64,000 nucleotides of DNA, taken from NCBI RefSeq assembly GCF_036786105.1, contig NZ_DAIQRQ010000019.1:1-64000 (forward strand), in the 5' to 3' direction. The DNA is from Ohtaekwangia sp036786105 (GTDB lineage: Bacteria; Bacteroidota; Bacteroidia; Cytophagales; Cyclobacteriaceae). The translations under genes and the position numbers were made by a program. The notes beneath the pieces were generated by a model, which worked only from the letters and a program-made list of their open reading frames with translations, made no database searches and had not been told where the DNA came from. Shown in pieces: positions 7,768 to 17,051 of the stretch; positions within the stretch are counted from its first letter, which is position 1; every line of letters starts with the position of its first letter.

Positions 7768-10700
7768 CTATGTTTTTTTGATCACTTTATACCGGGCGTC
7801 CCCGATAGACAGGATATAGGTACCTTGCGCTATATCCGTCAGATCAAGTGTTATATATTCATCAGTTTCATTTATAGATTTGGTTACAATTACTTTTCCT
7901 ACGGTGGTGGAAAGCGAGATTGTCTTTGCTAAATGATTTCTCAGCCTTATGTTCAATCGATCGGTAAATGGATTGGGTGATACAGTCGCTACATTTTCCA
8001 AGGCTGTTTCAAGACCGGTAATGGTATAGCGTATCGTGTCTGATAACCGATAACAACTTCCGGCGGTTACTGCCACACTATAATCGCCGTCTTCAACCGG
8101 TGTGATCTGATAGGAGTTTTCTGCTGCCAGCCATGCGCCATCTTTATACCATTGATAGCGCTGTCCATCACGATTAACGGTTGAAATGGTATTGCCCGCG
8201 AGTGTGAGGTGCGGAGCAGCCAGTGAATCAATGGTGATGCGTATGGTCTGCGGCTGTGTTACGGCCGGGCAATCTTTACTGGCACCATAACCACTGCGCA
8301 CAGTAACATCGAACGTGCCGCTGTGAAGCAATGTATAGTCAAGCTCCAGTCGGCAGCTGTCGCCCGTTGATAGTGTGCGTGCAGATACAGGGCGATCTCC
8401 CAGAAATGCCTGGTATCCGACATCGGCAGTGGTGCCTTGCAGCGTAACGTTTGCATTGCCTTCACAGGCATTGCTGGTTTTGAACGATGTGATGGCTGGC
8501 ACCGCCGGGCGGTCGAGTATCAGCGAGAAGCGCTTGTTATAAGAATGCGCATCGTCTGTAATGGCAAAAGTATATTCCTGACCGCTGGCAATTTCCTGTT
8601 GTTTCTGAAGGAACGCATCGTTCAGGTATACTTTCGTGCGAATGTTTTCGATGCCATCGAACGTAAGCGTATAATTCCCTTTCGATGCTTTGCGGATATA
8701 GAGCGGAATACGCTGCATGCAATAGTCTGCCGAAAGTATATTGATTGCCAGGGCAACGCTGTCTTCTGATGCCGATGCCAGATTGAAGTAGGTGTTCTCC
8801 TGCTTCACGGCATCTTCCTGTTTGTTATACCCGTTCGTGGCGGTGCGTGCCAGTTGAATATAGGTTTCGTCATGCAGTGTGCCGTTGCTCATGGTGATGA
8901 CAATAGCAGGCACCTGCTCTTCGCGATAGAATGCGCCATCGGTAGTATACTTCGCATTTTCGGTTATAGTAATAGCCGGTGCACCGGACGTTGTCTGTAC
9001 CCAGAATGATTGTCCCGGGGCGATGATACCGTTGGGCAGGTTTCCGGTGGTACCATTCCATACACGCCAGCGGTATTCGGTGCCAAAGTTCTCGCGTATA
9101 TATACCGTGTTGCTCACATTCTGCAAGGTGCTCCATCCGGTGCCGGCAACACCTGTCCATTGAATAGGAGATGGGTATGGATTGCCCAGCAGATTCCAGC
9201 CATTGTCCTGACCAAGTGTTCCGCCCGTGAGCGGGAATGTAAAATTGCCCTGATGCGGATTACCGGTTATTTGCCAGGTGGTAGGATTAAGCGCATCGCG
9301 CACAAAGATGGCGTAGCCTTTACCTATGCGAAGTGTATCGGTATTGGAGCCGCCTGCACCCGGAAAGCCCAGCCATCCGCCATTCGGCTCATCGTAGTAG
9401 AAGAGTGATGAAGTCGTTTCATGATACCCCTTACCTGTACTATGCCCTTCGAAGGGACCGGTAACCGGTATATATTGCTGCAGGTCTGCAATGCTCATAT
9501 ATTTTACCGGCGATGCTATATAGCGGTATATTCTGCCTTCGCCATCCATATAACGTTGAAAGACTATATTTCCCGTAATGCGGGCTCCTGACAACAGCGG
9601 GCCAATGCGGGCACTTCCATTCTTGTCGGAGGTGAGCACGAGGTTGCCATCGCCAGCGTTAACTTCTCCTTTGGTAATGGTAACGAGGTTCTTTACATTC
9701 ACCGGGCTCTGCAATAAAAATTTAGCTGTGCTGGCAGAGGATAGCGTCAGGTTCGTAAGACTGTCGTAGTCTTCGTTAAAGAACAGGTTGGAGGAAACAG
9801 CTGATGTTGTATTGATGTTGATACTTCCTCCGGTAGTCGCTATCTCCCCGGTTTCTCCATTGCCGTTCAGAGCAACTTTGCCGGAGAGTATAAGATTGTT
9901 TTTATCGAGTTGCAGAGTAGCACCGGTGTTGAGGGTAAGCCCGCCACCCGATGTATTGCCCAGTCGTACATGGGCCGGGGTGCCGGAACTGTTCTGCAGT
10001 GTAAGCTGATCGCCATAGTCCAGTACCAGCTCATAGAGATTCAGATCGGTATCAGGATTCAATGTTAATATATGTGGTTTTCCACCTTTGAAGTTGATGG
10101 TATATAATTGACCGGCAACGTTATTCTCCGATCCCAGGAAAATCATGTCTCCTTCTACCGCCAGGATAGATTTATTTCCATCAGCCCCCTGTATAAGTAC
10201 ATCCTGATCGATATGCAGATTGCCTCGCACAGCCACCGAACTTAACGGCAGTGTTTTGGTTGTAGAAGCAGTCATCAGATTGAGGTTGCCATACGCTGCA
10301 TTCGGCACCGTACCGGTCGCGTTGAAATTTACCGTAGAGGTTGGTGCCAGTGATCCCAGCGTTGGGATGGTAGTGCTGTTGATGTTGATTACCGCGTTAT
10401 CGCCCGCTTCGAGTATACCGGTAATGGCTTCATTAACGTTGAGTGTTACGCCAGCGCCTACAACAATTTTAGACCCCGTGCCGTTTACCGCCCAGGGTGA
10501 AGTAATGGATACAGCTCCGCTGCGATTGCAGATATAGAAGTATTCGAAAGAGCCAGTGAAGCTTGCAGGAGAAGCGCCTTGTCCGTTAGTTTCAGTTCCC
10601 CAGGTAGCGAGATCGCTCAGGTCGCCCGTTGCTTTGCAATAGTAGGACATCGGTGTAGCATTGGTGCGGTATAGCAACGTGTCGGGTATAGTTTGTTTGC

Positions 10701-13173
10701 CAAGCCCGGTTCCTGTTCCTGGCGGATCGTACGTAACGGCCAGCGTTTGTGCGAGGCTGTTGGCATAGAAATACTCTACACGAATGGAATGTTTACCGGT
10801 GGTGGTAAAGTTTACAGTTTTACTTTTCTCCACAGTGCCTTCATGCAAACCATCGTTGTCTATTTGCAGCACACCGTCTATAAACAGGCGGCTGCCATCA
10901 TCTGATTTTGAATAAAATATATAGTTGCCCGTCTGGTTAATCTTGATAAAGCCTTCAAAGGCAAACACAAATTTTATATCGCGATTTCTCACCGATATAT
11001 CGAAGTTGTTCACCACGCCCTGCTTCACAATGGTATGGGTTGTATCAAAGTAATCCAGCAAGGTAAATGTGTTCGGTACCGTGAGTGGTTCGTAGTAGTA
11101 ATATTGCAAGCCATGCTGAGGTGCCAGCGTTGTAACGGAAAGCGCTTCCCCCGGGAAGTCGGAGAAGTTACCACGGGCATCTACTGCGCGCACATTAATG
11201 AGGTAATTCGTGCCGGGTGTCAGGTTATAGAATGTATACGAGGTTGTATTTACGGTTGTATCCAGCACGGAGCCGAGGTATATTTCATAGCCCGCTACCT
11301 GGTCGTCATCCGAAGAAGGGTCCCATCCAATGGATATCTGTGTATCCTCCACATCAGTGGCTGTCAGGTTCATCGGTGGTGCCGGCTTTGTTGTATCGCT
11401 CGGCATGGTAATGTTTACTTCTGTGGTGGCAAATTTACCATCGCCACCGCCGGCAGAGCGAACACGGTAAAAGTACTTCGCCATCGGGCGTAGTCCTGAA
11501 TCGGTATAGGAAGTTGTGTTGGCCGGTACAGTTGCCACCAAACGATAGGGTTCGCTGCTGTAGCCATTTACAGTACTTCGGTTCCGCCAGATCTCAAAGT
11601 ATTCTTCGTTGGAAGAATTATCAGTCCACTGTAACTGCACTTGATTTTCTGATATAGCAGAAATACCGCTCGCTGCCAGTGTCGGTGCCGTGGGGCCGAC
11701 ATGTGGACTGGTATAAGTAACGGTAATGGACGGAGAAAGTAAGCTTTCACATCCGGAGTTTTCTTTTACGCGCACGGCAAATGTACCGGCTTCTGCCGTT
11801 GTTCCCACGGTGCCGGAGCCGGTAAGGAAGTGTGCTACTTTTGTATTCGTGGTAGTAGTATCGAATACAGCTCCGTTTTTATACCAGTAATATTCGGGAA
11901 ATCCTTCAGGCGCTATCAGTTTCAGTGTATCATTCTTGGTGCCGTTGAAATCGATGGGTATAATGCGTGTGCCGGTATTGGTAAGATCGGGTGTATAGGT
12001 TGATGCAGACTTCGGTGTGATCACCACCGGAAAAGATTCGTCCCATTCCGTTGCACTTCGCTGAAACTTCACCGTGTAGGTGCCGGGTTGATTCAATGTA
12101 TAAAACCGTGTAGTGGCATTCGGTATATCCGCGCCGTTGAATGTCCATTGATATCCGCTGAAGCCATCGGAGAAGCCGAGCCGGATTGAACCGTTGGCAC
12201 AGATCTCGGTTTGCTGGCCAAATACATATATATTCTTTTTGTTCTGGGCAAGTATCCACGAAAAGAAGTCGGCCTCACCATACGCACGGTTCCACGTGTC
12301 GTGCCCAAGGTCCGGATATAAAGTATAGGAGGGATTGGCACCTTTACTTTTCAGCAAATCATAAAGATCGTGGGATGCCTGTGGCAGGGGATTGGTATCC
12401 AATCCACCCTGATACATTTTGATAGGCATGGTAACGAGTATATCACTCATGGTATTATAGGCACTTCCCACACCCGACATGGCCAGCATGGCAGCAAAAA
12501 GATCAGGACGTTTGGATGCGGCATCCCATACACCTTTGGCGCCGTTGGATAAACCGTGTATCACTATACGATCACGGTCTGCATTATAGTTTTGAATAAA
12601 ATATTCTACCACCCCAATGGTCATGCGCATGTTATCGCTCAGCGCACCGTTTTGCCAACCGTTCTGCCAGCTGGCGCTATAGCTTGCCTGCGGTATAATA
12701 ACGATGCCCGGAAACGCTCTCGGATCAGAAGGTGGACGCAACACGGCAGCCGCATGTGAAGGGCCGGCATGTGCTGTGTTTGTGCTGTTGTTGTCGTACT
12801 GCGGATCGGCCGGAGTATATTCGTAATGTCCTTCCCACGAACGCCCGGATTCACCCGCTCCGTGTAGCATGAGTATCAATGGATATTTTACAGAAGTATT
12901 GTTCTTGTCGAAGCCATTGGGGAAAATTACCCGGAAGTTTAAGAACTCATTTACGGTGGCACCGGTACTTTTCCAATAGGTATATTCCCGAAAGGATGAT
13001 TCGTTGGCGAAGCTCGTCATCTTGTAATAATGCCCGAGCTGATTGTTGCGAAGTGTATAGCCACTATCATAATGAACTACAGTTTGTGCAAAGGTAAAAC
13101 TGACTGAAGCAAGGATATAGGTAACGATGGCGTATCGGGTTAGTTTGTGTAGTGGCATAAATAATGTTTTCAA
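7768..13173 (-). CDS. Giant secreted esterase with Fn3, PA14 and T9SS sorting domains
   Basis: The 1801-residue product has a signal peptide (cleavage near FAQ at 28-30), then an alpha/beta-hydrolase of the PHB-depolymerase/carbohydrate-esterase kind. Visible are the oxyanion-hole HGAGESG at 104-110, the nucleophile elbow GLSNG with Ser209, Asp259 in GGLDTNP and His291 in DLGHDTW. Ig-like material, two Fn3 domains (about 495-685) and a PA14 domain (about 690-835, with the SDDGSRLFIDG signature) follow. The long remainder is a beta-rich adhesin-like region, and the last 75 residues, starting SPNPFTDRLNI and ending in a basic KVIKKT, are a type A T9SS C-terminal domain. It is therefore probably exported and surface-attached or released, acting on an esterified polysaccharide. 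Residues about 1150-1480 resemble the protein encoded at 22714-26223. The substrate is not predictable from sequence alone. Confidence 0.85.
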   Translation of the reverse strand: MKTLFMPLHKLTRYAIVTYILASVSFTFAQTVVHYDSGYTLRNNQLGHYYKMTSFANESSFREYTYWKSTGATVNEFLNFRVIFPNGFDKNNTSVKYPLILMLHGAGESGRSWEGHYEYTPADPQYDNNSTNTAHAGPSHAAAVLRPPSDPRAFPGIVIIPQASYSASWQNGWQNGALSDNMRMTIGVVEYFIQNYNADRDRIVIHGLSNGAKGVWDAASKRPDLFAAMLAMSGVGSAYNTMSDILVTMPIKMYQGGLDTNPLPQASHDLYDLLKSKGANPSYTLYPDLGHDTWNRAYGEADFFSWILAQNKKNIYVFGQQTEICANGSIRLGFSDGFSGYQWTFNGADIPNATTRFYTLNQPGTYTVKFQRSATEWDESFPVVITPKSASTYTPDLTNTGTRIIPIDFNGTKNDTLKLIAPEGFPEYYWYKNGAVFDTTTTNTKVAHFLTGSGTVGTTAEAGTFAVRVKENSGCESLLSPSITVTYTSPHVGPTAPTLAASGISAISENQVQLQWTDNSSNEEYFEIWRNRSTVNGYSSEPYRLVATVPANTTSYTDSGLRPMAKYFYRVRSAGGGDGKFATTEVNITMPSDTTKPAPPMNLTATDVEDTQISIGWDPSSDDDQVAGYEIYLGSVLDTTVNTTSYTFYNLTPGTNYLINVRAVDARGNFSDFPGEALSVTTLAPQHGLQYYYYEPLTVPNTFTLLDYFDTTHTIVKQGVVNNFDISVRNRDIKFVFAFEGFIKINQTGNYIFYSKSDDGSRLFIDGVLQIDNDGLHEGTVEKSKTVNFTTTGKHSIRVEYFYANSLAQTLAVTYDPPGTGTGLGKQTIPDTLLYRTNATPMSYYCKATGDLSDLATWGTETNGQGASPASFTGSFEYFYICNRSGAVSITSPWAVNGTGSKIVVGAGVTLNVNEAITGILEAGDNAVININSTTIPTLGSLAPTSTVNFNATGTVPNAAYGNLNLMTASTTKTLPLSSVAVRGNLHIDQDVLIQGADGNKSILAVEGDMIFLGSENNVAGQLYTINFKGGKPHILTLNPDTDLNLYELVLDYGDQLTLQNSSGTPAHVRLGNTSGGGLTLNTGATLQLDKNNLILSGKVALNGNGETGEIATTGGSININTTSAVSSNLFFNEDYDSLTNLTLSSASTAKFLLQSPVNVKNLVTITKGEVNAGDGNLVLTSDKNGSARIGPLLSGARITGNIVFQRYMDGEGRIYRYIASPVKYMSIADLQQYIPVTGPFEGHSTGKGYHETTSSLFYYDEPNGGWLGFPGAGGSNTDTLRIGKGYAIFVRDALNPTTWQITGNPHQGNFTFPLTGGTLGQDNGWNLLGNPYPSPIQWTGVAGTGWSTLQNVSNTVYIRENFGTEYRWRVWNGTTGNLPNGIIAPGQSFWVQTTSGAPAITITENAKYTTDGAFYREEQVPAIVITMSNGTLHDETYIQLARTATNGYNKQEDAVKQENTYFNLASASEDSVALAINILSADYCMQRIPLYIRKASKGNYTLTFDGIENIRTKVYLNDAFLQKQQEIASGQEYTFAITDDAHSYNKRFSLILDRPAVPAITSFKTSNACEGNANVTLQGTTADVGYQAFLGDRPVSARTLSTGDSCRLELDYTLLHSGTFDVTVRSGYGASKDCPAVTQPQTIRITIDSLAAPHLTLAGNTISTVNRDGQRYQWYKDGAWLAAENSYQITPVEDGDYSVAVTAGSCYRLSDTIRYTITGLETALENVATVSPNPFTDRLNIRLRNHLAKTISLSTTVGKVIVTKSINETDEYITLDLTDIAQGTYILSIGDARYKVIKKT

Positions 13174-13647
13174 ACTGTTGACCGGTTTTTAGTTGTTGCT
13201 GTATATATAAACTCTGCACCGATGCCGAGAAGCCTCGCATCGTGTTACATCTGCTATTGCGATAGATATACCTGAAACGAACTGAATGCAACAGAAGTGA
13301 ATGTTGCTATGTCACCTCCGTTATAATAGATATAGTGTTTTGAAAAACTGCCGGGACTACTGAATGAAGATTGTCTGCCAACCCCTCAAGCTTGCCTGTA
13401 TGCGTTCTTTCATTCATATATACCCCTGAATAAGGCACGATTTTCAGTCTAAAAAATCGTACCATCCGGAAATTGGAGGTTGCCAAACAATTGAAATAAT
13501 GGTATAGCACATCGTATTCAGCGTTCGGGTCCCGGTAAGTGGAAGCCGGCTTCTATGATTGAATGTATGGATTATGGCGGATGCAGCCGAGGCGGCTGTG
13601 GAAATCCTCAGTAAATATAGGGACATGGGTATTTAATATCTCAAATC
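13174..13647. other. Intergenic region upstream of the giant esterase gene
   Basis: About 470 bp with no convincing gene. It holds an AT-rich hairpin ACGATTTT...AAAATCGT (13437-13460) and no clear match to the Bacteroidota promoter pattern, though the esterase promoter must be here. Short frames in this region have no recognisable protein features. Confidence 0.5.
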
Positions 13648-13680
13648 AAAAAAAGCCACCTGTATGCAAGGTGGCTTTTC
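13648..13680 (-). terminator. Rho-independent terminator of the SNF2 helicase gene
   Basis: GCCACCT (13655-13661) pairs with AGGTGGC (13669-13675) around a 7-base loop. Read on the reverse strand the stem is followed by a run of seven T. It lies 48 bp past the SNF2 stop codon. The forward strand also ends in TTTT, so it may act in both directions. Confidence 0.8.
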
Positions 13681-13722
13681 TCATGGTTTCTGTAGACTAT
13701 ATATATCAGAGTATAATTCCGC

Positions 13723-16650
13723 TTATCCGAACAGGAACTCAATATCATCCCGTGAAAGGTTCTTGACGAAACCGGCATCTTCGTGGATGAGCTCATCGGC
13801 CAGCATCTTCTTTCTTTCCTGCATTTGCAGAATCTTTTCTTCTACCGTGTCTTTGCAGATCATCTTGTAGGCAAATACTTTTCGCTTTTGCCCGATACGA
13901 TGTGCCCGGTCAATCGCCTGCTGTTCGGCAGCGGGGTTCCACCAGGGGTCTACCAGGTATACATAGTCGGCAACCGTAAGATTCAATCCTACACCGCCGG
14001 CCTTCAGCGAGATGAGGAATGCCGTGACACTTTCGTCTTCCTGAAATTTTGTTACCTGCTCTTTACGCTTGGGTAATGGGGTGCTTCCATCCAGGTAACA
14101 ATAGCTTATACCGGCCTCTTCAAATTCTTCGCGAATGAGCTTCAACATCTCTGTGAATTGAGAGAACACCAGTAGTTTATGATTACCTGCGTTTTCCTGC
14201 ACCTCGCGTATAAGCTCTTCTATCTTTACCGAGCTCCGGGTAATTTCCTGACCGGGCAGCGGTTCGATCATGGCCGGGTGATCGCAGATTTGCCGCAGGC
14301 GCAGTAAACCTTCCAATACATATATACCGGACTTCTCCAAACCTTCTTCATCTATACGCTTGAGGAGAACATTGCGATAGTTATCGCGGTACTGGTTGTA
14401 AAGCTTGCGCTGCTCGGCATCCATGGTGCACCACAGCACCGTTACCGTTTTGTCAGGCAGGTCTTTGGCAACTTGCTCTTTGGTACGCCGGAGTGTAAAC
14501 GGATGGATAAGCCGTTTCAGGTATTGTGTTTTTTCTTTGCTGCCTTGCTTGTCGATCGGTATGGCAAATTCGCGGTTGAAAAATTCGCGCGAGCCTAACA
14601 ATCCCGGGTTAAGGAAGTTGAACTGTGCATACAGATCGGAGGTATTGTTCTGTACAGGTGTACCACTCAGAATAACACGGTTCACGGCACGCAACTGTTG
14701 CACGGCACGTGTAACCCGTGCATCGGGATTCTTGATGGCCTGGCTTTCATCGAGTATAATATACTGCCAGAGAAAGCCCGTAAGATTCTCAAGGTCGTTG
14801 CGCACTACGCCATAGGTTGTGAGCACAACATCATAATCATTGAAATGTGCCTCGGTAAATTCGCGCTGCAATCCATAGTATGTATAGTGTTTCAGCGTAG
14901 GACAGAATTTTTGAATTTCAGTCTCCCAGTTAAAGATCAGCGAAGTAGGGCACACCACCAGTTGTGTACTGCCCGGGTATTTTTCTTTCAGGAATTGCAG
15001 GAATGATATCGTCTGCAGAGTCTTACCAAGCCCCATGTCATCGGCAAGACATCCGCCCCAGCCAAGTTCATCGAGGGACTGCAGCCAGTGAAATCCCGAT
15101 TGCTGATAGGGGCGAAGGGTAGCTTTTATCTCGGTGGAAAGCGGTGCTTTCTGTATGGTATCGTAATCGAGCAGCTTATGCTTGCGTGCTTCTATATCGG
15201 CCTGTACGGTGTTATCATCGATCTTGTCGAGTATATCTTCCAGTAAAGTATAGTGCAGTTTGCTTACACGCAGCGTGCCGTTCTCTTCCGTTCCGGTGCG
15301 CAACAATAAACTATACTGGCTGGTCCATTCTTCCGGTATATGGCCGAGTGTACCATCTTCCAGCATGATGGTGTCTTGCCGGTTCAGAATCGCTCTGCGT
15401 ATTTCTTTCAGGGATACAACATGCTCTCCCCACTGAATGGTGACTTTCAGATCAAACCAATCGATATTACTGCTGGCGCTGATGGTAAATTTGGGTACTT
15501 GTGTGGTATAGCGGAATTTCTTCAGCTCCTGCAGGCCATGTACTGCAAAGCCTTCCTGCTGCACCTTGCGCATCATGCTGATAAACCAGCCGTGCTTCAT
15601 CACATCGGCGAATGCCAGGTAATAGTATAGATCGTTGCGCTGGTTGGCAAACGAAGGGTGCAGCGTGCGCAGGTATTCGTATAGTTTCTTTTCTTCTTCG
15701 TTGTTGCGTTGAATTACCCGTATACGATCTCCCGTGTCTTGTACGTATTGCCGGTCTTTGCTATAGTCTACTTCCACATCTTCGTATACAAACTGCGGCT
15801 TGATCATCAGGTTGCTTTCGTTCAGTTCGCTCAGCATTACACGCGGCTCCATCTGCAGATTAACCATATCGATGTTGAGCTTTTCGCTGATGGTAACTTC
15901 GTATTTCTCCATCCAGGGTAAAACATACCGGCGAACAACATCCGCTTTCTCGGCTAGCGGAAATGTAAGAGGGCCATTTCTGAACTGATCGATCAGTGCA
16001 AGGGCTGCACCATCGGCCGGTAAATATAGTGTGCCATCATGTTCGAGCATAAACCCGCTTAGCAGACGAAGACTCGCTTTTACACCATCGAGCCATATCG
16101 TCATGCTCAACACGATCGAGTCGCTTTTGCGGTCAACGTTAAAGGTCAGCCGTGCAGGTTCCTTCCCGAGCTTTACATCCTGCTGACGGTAGTTGAGAAA
16201 ACGGCCGTACTTCAGAATAAAAACCGAAGGCCATGTTCTTAACGTTGGCCATAGCTTGTGCAGCAGCTCGATATAGTGCTTGCGCAGGTTGGCCAGTTCC
16301 CGTGCAGAAACGTGCGCCCACGAACCGGAGTGATTACGGATAAAACGATTGCCGGTATTCGTCATCCAGCGCAGCAGCTGGTTGTCGGAGAACTCATACA
16401 GATCTTTGTAGAATGTATCGTCCAGGGGTTGCAGATAGGCGAGTCCTTTTTCAACCTGTAGTGAAATGCGTTTATACTCGGTGATGTTGTTCTTCGTAAA
16501 CATCAACACAGGCTCCAGATCAAACCGTGTTGATTTGCCTGAAGCAAAGTTGAAGAGGAATCCTATTTTATAATCGATCGCTGTACCGGCAGGTAATGTG
16601 GGGCGGACAGCTTCCGGTTGTTCTATTTTTTTTTCTTCGTCAAAAAGCAT
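13723..16650 (-). CDS. SNF2-family DEAD/DEAH-box helicase-like ATPase
   Basis: The 975-residue product is a bacterial Swi2/Snf2 ATPase, which translocates on double-stranded DNA and remodels protein-DNA complexes. The C-terminal half has LRPYQQSGFHWLQSL, the Walker A motif DDMGLGKT (about residues 533-540), motif II as DESQ (about 633), SGTPVQNN, and in the second RecA lobe GGVGLNLTVADYV and QAIDRAHRIGQ (about 910-920). The N-terminal 500 residues are a bacterial SNF2-associated region of unknown detail. The DESQ form of motif II in place of DEAH/DEGH is common in this bacterial branch. The gene is flanked by secreted-protein genes and ends in a good terminator, so it is probably monocistronic. 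A role in transcription recycling like RapA, or in DNA repair, is possible; the sequence does not decide. Confidence 0.93.
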   Translation of the reverse strand: MLFDEEKKIEQPEAVRPTLPAGTAIDYKIGFLFNFASGKSTRFDLEPVLMFTKNNITEYKRISLQVEKGLAYLQPLDDTFYKDLYEFSDNQLLRWMTNTGNRFIRNHSGSWAHVSARELANLRKHYIELLHKLWPTLRTWPSVFILKYGRFLNYRQQDVKLGKEPARLTFNVDRKSDSIVLSMTIWLDGVKASLRLLSGFMLEHDGTLYLPADGAALALIDQFRNGPLTFPLAEKADVVRRYVLPWMEKYEVTISEKLNIDMVNLQMEPRVMLSELNESNLMIKPQFVYEDVEVDYSKDRQYVQDTGDRIRVIQRNNEEEKKLYEYLRTLHPSFANQRNDLYYYLAFADVMKHGWFISMMRKVQQEGFAVHGLQELKKFRYTTQVPKFTISASSNIDWFDLKVTIQWGEHVVSLKEIRRAILNRQDTIMLEDGTLGHIPEEWTSQYSLLLRTGTEENGTLRVSKLHYTLLEDILDKIDDNTVQADIEARKHKLLDYDTIQKAPLSTEIKATLRPYQQSGFHWLQSLDELGWGGCLADDMGLGKTLQTISFLQFLKEKYPGSTQLVVCPTSLIFNWETEIQKFCPTLKHYTYYGLQREFTEAHFNDYDVVLTTYGVVRNDLENLTGFLWQYIILDESQAIKNPDARVTRAVQQLRAVNRVILSGTPVQNNTSDLYAQFNFLNPGLLGSREFFNREFAIPIDKQGSKEKTQYLKRLIHPFTLRRTKEQVAKDLPDKTVTVLWCTMDAEQRKLYNQYRDNYRNVLLKRIDEEGLEKSGIYVLEGLLRLRQICDHPAMIEPLPGQEITRSSVKIEELIREVQENAGNHKLLVFSQFTEMLKLIREEFEEAGISYCYLDGSTPLPKRKEQVTKFQEDESVTAFLISLKAGGVGLNLTVADYVYLVDPWWNPAAEQQAIDRAHRIGQKRKVFAYKMICKDTVEEKILQMQERKKMLADELIHEDAGFVKNLSRDDIEFLFG

Positions 16651-16776
16651 GGATAAATTCTTTCGTAGCGTTGATGCGCGAGAATTTTTTTCTGTTGATT
16701 TAAAAAACCGATGGAGGATTAATCAGGGTATTGTCAAAATCGCGAATGCGGCACTGTTGCCTCCTTCAATCGGCCC

Positions 16777-16784
16777 CAAATATA
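16777..16784 (-). promoter_or_regulatory. Possible -7 promoter element for the SNF2 gene
   Basis: On the reverse strand the sequence is TATATTTG, an exact match to the Bacteroidota -7 consensus TAnnTTTG, about 127 bp upstream of the SNF2 start. No good -33 TTTG is found at the expected 19-21 bp spacing, so this is a weak call. Confidence 0.3.
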
Positions 16785-16975
16785 ACAGGGCAAATGATCT
16801 CTTTGAACAGCCGCGGCAGATATCTTGCAGCGCGTTGAAACTGTGGAAGTTGTGAGAGAACGAAAAGGCTTTTGGGCCAGGTGTTTTTCAGGGGAGTAAA
16901 GCTTTGCTCGGCACAACGTTTTTCAGACTTGTGGTACGGGTGTTTTTACGGGAGAAATGCCACTATTTCATCCCG

Positions 16976-17022
16976 TTAATAAAAAGACTGTGCCACATTG
17001 GGCATAACCCTGTGGCACAGTC
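16976..17022 (-). terminator. Strong terminator of the sugar dehydrogenase gene
   Basis: GACTGTGCCACA (16986-16997) pairs perfectly with TGTGGCACAGTC (17011-17022), and the loop contains a further GGG/CCC pairing. On the reverse strand the stem is followed by TTTTTATT. It lies 30 bp beyond the stop codon at 17052. The rest of 16651-16975 shows no gene. Confidence 0.85.
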
Positions 17023-17051
17023 CATGTCATGAATCAAAGTATATATACGTA